A DNA stretch of 64,000 nt, from the NCBI GenBank assembly GCA_037349315.1, contig JBAIAC010000027.1, positions 22,980,501-23,044,500 of the forward strand. Reading direction: 5' to 3'. Positions 56,101 through 64,000 of the stretch are shown here, piece after piece (the first letter of the stretch is position 1; each line of letters starts with the position of its first letter). Position numbers and translations under genes: made by a program. This DNA comes from Chelydra serpentina. Taxonomy: Eukaryota; Chordata; Testudines; Chelydridae. The notes beneath the pieces are model-generated. The model did no database searches and was not told the origin of the DNA. It saw nothing but the letters and a program-made list of their open reading frames with translations.

Positions 56101-58516
56101 CTCATCTTCGACTCCCTCAGGGAACTGATGGGCAAGGTCCCCTGGGAGAATAACATGAGGGGGAAAGGAGTCGAGGAAAGCTGGCTGTATTTTAAAGACT
56201 CCTTATTGAGGTTGCAGGAACAAACCATCCCAATGTGTAGAAAGAAAAGTAAATATGGCAGGTGACCAGCTTGGCTTAACAGTGAAATCCTTGCTCGTCT
56301 TAAACACAAAAAAGCAGCTTACAAGAAGTGGAAGATTAGATTAATGACCAGGGAGGAGTATAAAAGTATTGCTCAGGCATGCAGGAGTGAAATTAGGAAG
56401 GCCAAATCACACTTGGAGTTGCAGCTAGCCGGAGATGTTAGGAGTAATAAGAAGGGTTTCTTCAGGTATGTGAGCAACAAGAAGAAAGTGAAGGAAAGTG
56501 TTGGCCCCTTGCTGAATGAGGGAGGGAACCTAGTGACCGAGGATGTGGAGAAAGCTAGTGTACTCAATGCTTTTTTTGCCTCTGTCTTCACAGACAAGGT
56601 CAGCTCCCAGGCGGCTGCACTCCGCAGCACGGTATGGGGAGGAGGTGACCAGCCCTCTGTGGAGAAAGAAGTAGTTCGGGACTATTTAGAAAAGCTGGAC
56701 GAGCACAAGTCCATGGGGCCGGATGCACTGCATCCGAGGGTGCTAAAGGAGTTGGCCGATGTGATTGCAGAGCCATTGGCCATTATCTTTGACAAATCAT
56801 GGCAATCCGGGGAAGTCCCGGATGACTGGAAAAAAGCTAATGTAGTGCCCATCTTTAAAAAAAGGAAGAAGGAAGATCCGGGGAACTACAGGCCAGTCAG
56901 TCTCACCTCAGTCCCTGGAAAAATCATGGAACAGGTCCTCAAGGAATCAATTCTGAACCACTTAAAGTAGAGGAAAGTGATCAGGAACAGTCAGCATGGA
57001 TTCACCAAGGGCAAGTCATGCCTGACTAACCTAATTGCCTTCTATGATGAGATAACTGGCTCTGTGGATGAGGGGAAAGCAGTGGATGTGCTCTTTCTTG
57101 ACTTTAGCAAAGCTTTTGATACAGTCTCCCACAGTGTTCTTGCCAGCAAGTTATAGAAGTATGGGCTGGATGAATGGACGGTAAGGTGGATAGAAAACCG
57201 GCTAGATTGTCGCACTCAACGGGTAGTGATCAATGACTCCATGTCTAGTTGGCAGCCGGTATCAAGTGGAGTGCCCCAAGGGTCGGTGCTGGGGCCGGTT
57301 TTGTTCAATATCTTCATTAACGATCTGGAGGATGGTATGGACTGCACCCTTAGCAAGTTTGCAGATGACACTAAACTGGGAGGAGTGGTTGATACGCTGG
57401 AGGGTAGGGATAGGATACAGAGGGACCTAGACAAATTAGAGGATTGGGCCAAAAGAAATCTGATGAGGTTCAACAAGGACAAGTGCAGAGTCCTGCACTT
57501 AGGACGGAAGAATCCCATGCACTGCTACAGACTAGGGACCGAATGGCTGGGCTGCAGTTCTGCAGAAAAGGACCTAGGGGTTACAGTGGACGAAAAGCTG
57601 AATATGAGTCAACAGTGTGCCCTTGTTGCCAAGAAGGCTAACGGCATTTTGGGCTGTATAAGTAGGGGCATTTCCAGCAGATCGAGGGATGTGATTATTC
57701 CCCTCTATTCGGCACTGGTGAGGCCTCATTTGGAGTACTGTGTCCAGTTTTGGGCCCCACACTGCAAGAAGGATGTGGATAAATTGGAAAGAGTCCAGCG
57801 GAGGGCAACAAATATGATTAGTTTCAGTGTAGTAGCCATGTTAGTCTGTGTCAGCAAAAAGAAAACAAGAAAAATACCTGTGGCACCTTAGAGACTAACA
57901 AATTTATTTCAGCATAAGCTTTCGTGGGTTAAGAACCCACTTCATCGGATGCATGGAATGGAACATGCAGTGAACAGATATTTATACATTCAAAGATACA
58001 TGAGAAGGTGGAGGTGTCTATACCAATGTTAAGAGGCTAATTAATTGAAAGGAACTGTTATCAGTAGAAACTTTTGAATTAGGGGGCTGGAGGACATGAC
58101 TTATGAGGAGAGGCTGAGGGAACTGGGATTGTTTATCCTGCAGAAGAGAAGAATGAGGGGGGATTTGATAGCTGCTTTCAACTACCTGAAAGGGGGTTCC
58201 AAAGAGGTTGGATCTAGACTGTTCTCAGTGGTAGAAGATGACAGAACAAGGAGTAATGGTCTCAAGTTTCAGAGGGGGAGGTTTAGGTTGGATATTAGGA
58301 AAAACTTTTTCACTAGTAGGGTGGTGAAGCACTGGAATGGGTTACCTAGGGAGGTGGTGGAATCTCCTTCCTTAGAGGTTTTTAAGGTCAGGCTTGACAA
58401 AGCCCTGGCTGGGATGATTTAGTTGGGTTTGGTCCTGCTTTGAGCAGGGGGTTGGAATAGATGACCTCCTGAGGTCCCTTCCAACCCTGAGATTCTCTGA
58501 TTCTCTGATTCTATGA
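56101..58516 (+). mobile_element. CR1-A copy inserted in CR1-C, itself interrupted
   Basis: Begins at the basic linker (TCGACTCCCTCAGGGAACTG), passes through RT and ends ATTCTATGA at 58516. A Penelope-like fragment splits it at 57821-58081. Coding is broken: a TGA at about 56263, frame 56344-56970 (linker to [12 protein letters not shown], then a TAG), frame 57226-57891 ([20 protein letters not shown]), then 58096-58422 (C-terminal region after the nested insertion). Confidence 0.92.
57821..58081 (-). mobile_element. Penelope-like terminal fragment
   Basis: Inserted in CR1-A within GATTA|GGGGG, with GATTA/GAATTA at the borders. The minus strand reads a hairpin-forming block CGATGAAGTGGGTTCTTAAC, then CCACGAAAGC, followed by TTTGTTAGTCTCTAAGGTGC, then CACAGG and ACAGACTAACATGGCTAC. 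The last parts also occur in the snapback at 25300-25394. Family inferred from this signature. Confidence 0.6.
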
Positions 58517-58625
58517 AAAGTTATTTACATGTTCTCATAATAAAAGAACTAAGGGCCACCCAATGAAATTAGTGGGCAGCAGGTTTAAAGCAAATAAAAG
58601 GAACTTCTTCACAGAGGACATGGAA
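58517..58625 (+). mobile_element. CR1-C, part 2
   Basis: AAAGTTATTTACATGTTCTC continues the CR1-C left at 56100, and the frame reads HPMKLVGSRFKANKRNFFTE. It is then replaced by DIRS-like sequence. Confidence 0.85.
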
Positions 58626-59183
58626 GCTCTGTGGCTAAACGCCTTGGAGCCACCGTACACGGTGTTTCATAAAGATAAGGTGCAGCTCCGACCACACCCC
58701 AAGTTCCTCCCAAATGTAGTCTCACAATTCCATATGGGCCAGGACATTTGTCTGCCGGTGTTTTTTCCCAAACCTCATGAGAACCCGAGTCACCGGAGCC
58801 TACACACCCTGGCTGTCCGTCGAGTGCTGGCGTTCTACTTGGAGCGCACCAAGCCCTTTCGTAAATCCATGCAGCTGTTCATGGCCATAGCTGAGAGGAT
58901 GAAAGGCCTTCTGGTGTCGGTGCAGCGAATCTCGTCGTGGATTACAGACTGCATTCGGGCGTGTTACGAATTCGCAGGTGTTCCAGCCCTGACAGTCACG
59001 GCCCACTTGACCAGGGCGCAAGTGACTTCCATGGATTTCCTGGCACAGGTCCCGATCCAGGAGATCTGCAGAGCGGCCACCTGGTCCTTGGTGCATACCT
59101 TCACAACCCACTACGCCGTCAACCAGCAGGCCAGAGAGGACGCGGCAGTTGGCAGAGCGGGCCTCCAATCAATTGTTCCATGA
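58626..59183 (+). pseudogene. Tyrosine recombinase of DIRS-like element, 5'-truncated
   Basis: Reads NALEPPYTVFHKDKVQLRPH, HTLAVRRVLAFYLERTKPFR and VSVQRISSWITDCIRACYEF. Then come AHLTRAQVTSMDFLAQVPIQ (the HxxR block) and TWSLVHTFTTHYAV (His and candidate nucleophile Tyr). This order fits the C-terminal catalytic half of DIRS recombinases; the N-terminal half and the first catalytic Arg are not clearly placed. The frame is open without stops and runs in frame from upstream CR1-C (from 58563), giving a 206-codon chimera. It would join circular cDNA into the genome if the whole element existed. Confidence 0.78.
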
Positions 59184-59516
59184 CTCCTACCCTCCTCCAG
59201 AGGTAAACTTGTGATTCACCTAATGTGGAATGGACGTGAACAAGCACTCGAAGAAGAAAAACGGTTACCTACCTTCTCATAACTGTTGTGTTCGAGCCAG
59301 TTCTTCACCCTCCTACCCCTCTGTCAGAGTCGCCATCAAGAAGGAATTGGAGGGGGTTGGACCAGCAGGGGTATATATGCATGGCGCACCGGCGCCACTC
59401 AGGGGGGCCCCGCCGGCCCGACGGGATCCGCCAAGGGAAACAGTTTCCGACGCTCGTGCACGCAACACGTGCACACATCTCGAAGAACAACAGTTACAAG
59501 AAGATAGGTAACTGGT
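58626..59516 (+). mobile_element. DIRS-like retrotransposon 3' part with palindromic end
   Basis: A tyrosine-recombinase tail (to 59183) is followed by an end structure in which AAAAACGGTTACCTACCTTC (59259) is mirrored by ATAGGTAACTGGTTTTT (to about 59517). GTTCGAGCCAG and CATCTCGAAGAACAACAG flank the inside. Inverted termini plus a recombinase instead of integrase define DIRS-type elements. RT and the 5' half are missing. Confidence 0.78.
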
Positions 59517-59719
59517 TTTTTCACTAGGAGGGTGGTGAAGCACTGGAATGAGTTCCCTAGGAATGTGGTGGAATCTCCATCCTTAGAGGTTTTTAAGGCC
59601 TGGCTTGACAAAGCCCTGGCTGGGATGATTTAGTTGGTGTTGGTCCTGCTTTGAGCAGGGGGTTGGACTAGATGACCTCCTGAAGTCTCTTCCAACCCTG
59701 AGATTCTATGATTCTATGA
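59517..59719 (+). mobile_element. CR1-A 3' end fragment
   Basis: TTTTCACTAGGAGGGTGGTG through [17 protein letters not shown] coding to the tail ATTCTATGATTCTATGA. Confidence 0.88.
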
Positions 59720-61760
59720 CACCTGCCCCAACATGATTCCTAGAGCAGAGCTTTAGAAAAACATCCAATCTTGAGTTAAAAATTGCCAGTGATGGAGAAT
59801 CCACCACGTCACTTGGTACATTGTTCCCATGGTTAATTACTCTCAGCTGTTAAAAGTGCACTCCTTATTTCCAGTGTGAATTTTTCTAGCTTCAACTTCC
59901 AGCCATTGGATCGTGTTAGACCTTTTTCTGCTAGATTGAAGAGCCCATTATTAAATATTTGTTCCCCGTGTGAATACCTATAGACTGTGATCAGGTCATC
60001 CCTTAACCTTCTCTTTCCTAAACTAAATAGCTTGAGCTCCTTCACTTGGTCACTGTAAAATAGGTTCTCTAATCCTTCAATCATTCTCATGGGTCTTGTC
60101 TGAACCCTCTCCAATTTAGCAACATCCTTCTTGAATTGTGGGCGCCAGAATTAGACACAATATCTGGTACTGGTGCGACCAGTGCTGGAATACAAGGAGA
60201 AATAACATCTCTACTCTGACTTGAGATTCCCCTATTCATGCCTCCCAGGGTCGCATTAGCTCTTTTGGCCACAGCATTGCAGTGGGAGCTCCTGTTCATC
60301 TGATTATCCACCATGACCCCCAAGTCTTTTTCAGAGTCACTGCTTCCTAGGATAGAGTCCCCCATTGTGTAAGTATGACCTGTATTCTTTGTTCCTAGAT
60401 GTGTACGTTTATATTTAGCCGTATTAAAACACATATTGTTTGCTTGTGACCAGTTTACCAAGCAATCCAGATTGCTCTGTATCAATGACTTGTCCTCTTA
60501 TTCATTTACCACTTCTCCAATTTCTGTGTCATCTGCAAGTTTTATCAGTGATGATTTTATGTTTTCTTCCAGCTCATTGATAAAAATGTTAAATAGCCTA
60601 GGACCAAGAACGGATTCCTTCAGGACCCCACTGGAAACAGACCTGCTTGATGATGATTCCCCCTTTACAATTACATTTGAGACCTGTCAGTTAGCCAGTT
60701 TTTAATCCATTCAGTGTGTGCCATGGTAATTTTATATCATTCTAATTTTTTAATCAAAATGTTGTGCAGTACGTAGTTAAACATCTTGCAAAAGTCGAAG
60801 TAGATTACATCAACAGTTACCTTTGTTACCCAAACTTGTAATCTCATCAAAAAAGTTATCCAGTTAGTTTGAGAGGATCTGTTTTCCATGAACCCATGTG
60901 GATTTGAAATAATTATATCACCCTCCTTTAATTCTTTATTAATTGAGTCATGTATCATCCACTCCATTATTTTATCCAGGATTAATGTCAGGCTGACAGG
61001 CCTATAATTACCCAGGTCATCCTATTTACCCTTTTAAAAAATTTTCACATTAGCTTTCTACCAGTCTTTTGAAACTTCCCCAGTGCTCCAAGACTCATTA
61101 AAAATCAGTGTTAATGGTCCAAACTTCTCAGCCAGTTCTTTTAAAACTCTTGGATCCAAGTTATGTGGACCTGCTGATTTAAAAATGTCTGACTTTAGTA
61201 GCTTCTGTTTAACATCTTCCAGAGATACTACTGGAATGGAAAGAATGTTATCATCATTATATAATTTGACTTTTTACCTGAATACAGAACATAAGTATTT
61301 ATTGAACATCTCTTTCTGCATTATTATTGATAATTCTACGATGTCCATCTATTAATGGACAAATAACATTGTCAGAATTCTTTTTTCCCTAATATATTTA
61401 AAAACTTGCTTAATGTCCTTAACTCTGCTAGCCATAGATTTCTCATTGTCTCTTTGCTTCCCTCGTCGATTTTCTACAATTCCTAACTTCTGATTTATAT
61501 TCATTATTATCAACTTCCCCTTTCTTTCTTTTGTTTATATATAAAATGTTTATAGCTGCTTTCACTTCCCTCTAAACCATATAGATTTTTAACTAGCACA
61601 GTCTCCTTCCTCAATTGTGGGATCGTGGGTTTTGGGGCTTCTAGTAAGATGTTCTTAAACAATTCCCAGTTACCATAGTCATTTTTCTGATTAAATTCTT
61701 CCTCCCAGCTGGCTTGGCTCATAATTGTTTTCAGCTTTGTGAAATTGGTGCTATTAAAGA

Positions 61761-61800
61761 ATCAAGTGTGTGTGTGTGTATATATATATAGATATATAAT
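61761..61800. repeat. (TG)n(TA)n microsatellite
   Basis: TGTGTGTGTGTGTATATATA followed by TATAGATATATAAT, within CR1-D. Confidence 0.9.
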
Positions 61801-61998
61801 ATTTTACTGGTCTGGACTTTAATCTGTTTGCACATTATGAACGGGGTCAAGTCATGATTACTTGTACCTGAGCTATAGTTCTGTGATCAGTTCCTCTTTA
61901 TCTGTAAGGAAAAAGTCTAATGCAGAACTCCCCTGTGTTGGATGCAACACATTTTGAGTTTGGAAATTGTCATTTCAAGGATGTTTTAGTGCTGGCAG

Positions 61999-62405
61999 CA
62001 GGGGTGAAAGTGGGCCTGTACTGTGTACTGGTAAAAAGTAGCTGCCGGTACCGGCACGTACTCAGCTGACATTAAAGTGCTGCCTTGGCAGCGCTTTAAC
62101 ATCATTGCCCTTTTTGCGCCCCCCCCCCCCCCCCCCCCGCCCGGGCCACGGATGAAGGGGAGGGCAAAAGGTGCAGCTGCCCCGGGGCTGCGATTTAAAA
62201 GGTCCCAGGACTCTGGCTGCCGCTGCTGCTACCGCAGCAGTGGCCAGAGCCCCGGGCCTTTTAAATTGCCGCTGGAGCCCCAGGCGGCGTGGGCTAGGCA
62301 GTGCGGATGGGCTGGCTGGGGGACACCGACCCTCCAGCCCCGCCCCTTCCCCCCGAGGCCCCGGCCCCCCGTACCGGTAAGTGCTTAATGTTACTTTCAC
62401 TCCTC
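61999..62405. mobile_element. hAT-type MITE in CR1-D endonuclease
   Basis: Perfect 8-bp duplication GCTGGCAG (61991-61998 and 62406-62413). Ends CAGGGGTGAAAGTGGGCC and TTACTTTCACTCCTC. A long C run (62119-62138) and TTTAAAAGGTCCC / GGGCCTTTTAAA modules resemble those inside family C at 33090. CR1-D coding resumes across the insertion. Confidence 0.94.
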
Positions 62406-63060
62406 GCTGGCAGCATGAGATCTCCAGCCTGTCACTCAGATTGAAGTCCCGCCTGATCACGCAGCTATTTTTCCTATGTGTTATACATAGGTGTGTAAGG
62501 AGATGGTCATGCTGTTCCTATGTGTGATTTGGTGGTCTGTAGCAGACACCAACTAATACCCTGCATTGTGCTTTATCTGTTCGGACATTGCTCCATAAGC
62601 ATTCCAGATCAATTTCTTTGGAGTTATCCGTGACTCAGAAACAGGTAATGCTATTTTTGACAGAGTGCCACTCGCCCTCCTCTTTTGCCCACTCAATCCT
62701 TCATGTCTAGGTTATAACCATTGATTTTTAACATTCCAGTTGTGTGAATCATCCTATCAGGTTTCAGTAATAACAAGTAGAACAAACTTATGCTCATAAA
62801 TGAGCAATTCCAGATCCTCGTGTTTGTTACCCAGGCTCCTAGCATTGGTGTGTAGGCAAATCAGGAATTCCTTCACTTCATGTTCCTTGATTAATTTTGT
62901 TCTCAACATCTCGATTTTGTGCTGGGTGCTTATATTGTCCCTCTTTTTACTCTTCACTTTTGCTATTTGTTTAGCAACCTCCCGACTCCTCTGACCAGTA
63001 AACCTAGACCATCCCTGACAGGTGTTTGGCCACCTCCAATGATTGGGATTCCGCATTCTT

Positions 63061-63316
63061 CAAAGCCTATTCCATAATTTAAATATCCATCTAGATAGAA
63101 AGTTTTCCTAATATCTAACCTACATATCCCTTGCTGCAGATTAAGCCCATTACGTCTTGTCCCACCTTCAGTGGACATGGAGAACCATTGATCACCGTCC
63201 TCTATAACACCCTTTAATATATTGGAAGGTTGTTGTTAGATCCCCCCTCGCTCTTCTTTTCTCAGAACTAAACATCCCCAGTTTTTTAACCTTTCCTCAC
63301 AGGTCAGGTTTTCTAA
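63061..63316 (-). mobile_element. Old CR1 3' ORF2 fragment (family F)
   Basis: The minus strand reads RRNGLNLQQGICRLDIRKT and a KRLKNWGCL-like stretch near 63275, the C-terminal part of ORF2. Its break against CR1-D at 63060 is abrupt. It is cut at 63316 by the next element. Confidence 0.7.
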
Positions 63317-64000
63317 GGCCTTGGCTACACTTGCAGCTGTACAGCGCTGTTAGTTAAACCCGTGTTCGTACAGCTGAGTAGGGAAAGCGCTGCAGCCTGT
63401 CCACACTGGCAGCCGCCAGCGCAGTAACTACCACTGACGTGGCTACATTTGCGGCACTTGCAGCTGTATTGGGAGCGGTGCATTATGGGCATTCAGGTAG
63501 CTGCAACGTGCTTTTCAAATGGGGGGGTGAGGGGGACTTTGACAGGGAGTGTTTTGAGAGAGAGAGGGGGTTTTTGAAATCTCCACAGAGTGTCAGCTCA
63601 TTATTTCCACACCTCCACATCCCCTGCCTCTCTCTCAATCACTGAAAGCAAACAGCAGGGGCTTTGTTTGTTTTTAAAGAGCAGATAAAAGAGAGGAAAC
63701 GGAGCCTTCCCCCGCCCCCCCACCGTTCTTCTCCCCCACCCCCCCGCCGTCTCTGTCCAAGGCATTCCTAACGGAGCTGCCGGCATTTGCTGCCGGCATT
63801 CCTAACGGAGCCCCTCCCCTCTTTCCCACCGTCTGCCTGCAAAAAGTAGCTGTGGTTGTAAAGCTGTGTTTGTAGCAGCTCAACAACGGAGCTCTGAACT
63901 CCAACCCGGAAGTGCCGTTTCAAAACAAAGCAGCTTCCGGAGATCAGTAACTGCGTTGTTCCTCGGCTACACTGAAAGACCAGCGTTCCACCCACTTCGC
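63317..64000. mobile_element. Partial Harbinger/hAT-like non-autonomous element, runs off window
   Basis: Starts GGCCTTGGCTACACTTGCAG right after TAA (63314-63316), so a TAA-duplicating Harbinger element is possible. Contains GCAGCTGTACAGCGCTG and CTACATTTGCGGCACTTGCA, direct repeats GGCATTCCTAACGGAG (63762-63777 and 63794-63809), and CTCGGCTACACTGAAAG near the window end, which may be near the right tip. No open frame with motifs. Confidence 0.6.

Larger units (their letters stand above)
59720..63060 (-). mobile_element. CR1-D, long old minus-strand copy
   Basis: In minus orientation: endonuclease 63056 to about 61850 (LHTNARSLGNKHEDLELL, ITET, RRDFNLSDRLE, PTQGSSALDFFLTDKEELI in translation, SNHDL); linker around 61722-61510 (the ASWEEEFNQKNDYGNWELFK region); RT 61100-60500 with decayed palm (HGFMENRSSQTN, YFDFCKMFN); 60485-59833 with LGVMVDNQMNRSS and KRRLRDDLITVYRY. 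Many stops and shifts show great age. An hAT MITE (61999-62405) sits in the endonuclease. Confidence 0.88.

Noticed and set aside
61761..61800. Possible regulatory TATA cluster
   Set aside because: It is a TG/TA microsatellite inside an old CR1.
1..64000. CRISPR arrays, operons, rRNA
   Set aside because: None seen; the sequence is vertebrate repeat-rich DNA.

Overview
This window looks like a stretch of turtle (cryptodiran) nuclear genome made almost entirely of interspersed repeats. The best diagnostic is two copies of the tortoise Pol III SINE (Cry SINE; 5421-5604 and 36444-36626), a tRNA-derived SINE whose 3' tail is shared with the CR1 LINEs around it. No host protein-coding exon, RNA gene, CRISPR array or prokaryotic feature could be supported. 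Long stretches without open frames (about 1-800, 20.7-23.4 kb, 25.7-26.6 kb, 42.7-44.3 kb, 49.2-53.6 kb) look like unique intergenic or intronic DNA.

Layout. 0-5.6 kb: unique DNA with two hAT-type MITEs, CR1 tails, a MIR-like SINE and a Cry SINE. 5.7-17.2 kb: a CR1 cluster. A minus-strand young CR1 (family A) is split by a 5.2-kb Gypsy LTR retrotransposon (identical 5-bp target duplication GAGCC, two 802-bp LTRs, one gag-protease-integrase frame with two in-frame TGAs and no reverse transcriptase). It is followed by a plus-strand CR1-A piece and a minus-strand CR1-A piece whose ends are complementary, as if one element had been partly inverted. 17.2-20.7 kb: an older CR1 (family C) interrupted by a CR1-A copy and ended by a retroviral-type LTR. 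26.6-31.4 kb: a nearly full-length CR1 (family B) with ORF1 (zinc-finger/PHD-like plus SGNH esterase) and ORF2 (endonuclease plus reverse transcriptase). 32.4-39.6 kb: a dense field of non-autonomous DNA transposons, most with perfect or near-perfect 8-bp target duplications, plus a solo LTR at 35334-37936 holding a Cry SINE and a CR1-A. 39.7-42.7 kb: CR1-A nested in an older CR1. 45.4-49.2 kb: a left-truncated Harbinger DNA transposon with a DDE transposase, a convergent Myb/SANT-like gene and, inside the intron of the latter on the opposite strand, a third predicted spliced gene of 145 codons that I do not recognise. 53.7-59.7 kb: nested MITEs, a second solo LTR, CR1-C interrupted by CR1-A (itself interrupted by a Penelope-like fragment), and a DIRS-like tyrosine-recombinase fragment with a palindromic end. 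59.7-64 kb: a long, old minus-strand CR1 (family D) carrying an hAT MITE, then a partial element running off the window.

How the parts work together. CR1 supplies reverse transcription for itself and, through the shared 3' tail, probably for the Cry SINE. The hAT MITEs depend on transposases not encoded here. The Gypsy copy lacks reverse transcriptase and would need help. The nesting gives a relative chronology: CR1-D, CR1-E and CR1-C are oldest; CR1-A and the Gypsy element are young. CR1 family letters A-F are local labels made by comparing copies within this window, not database names.
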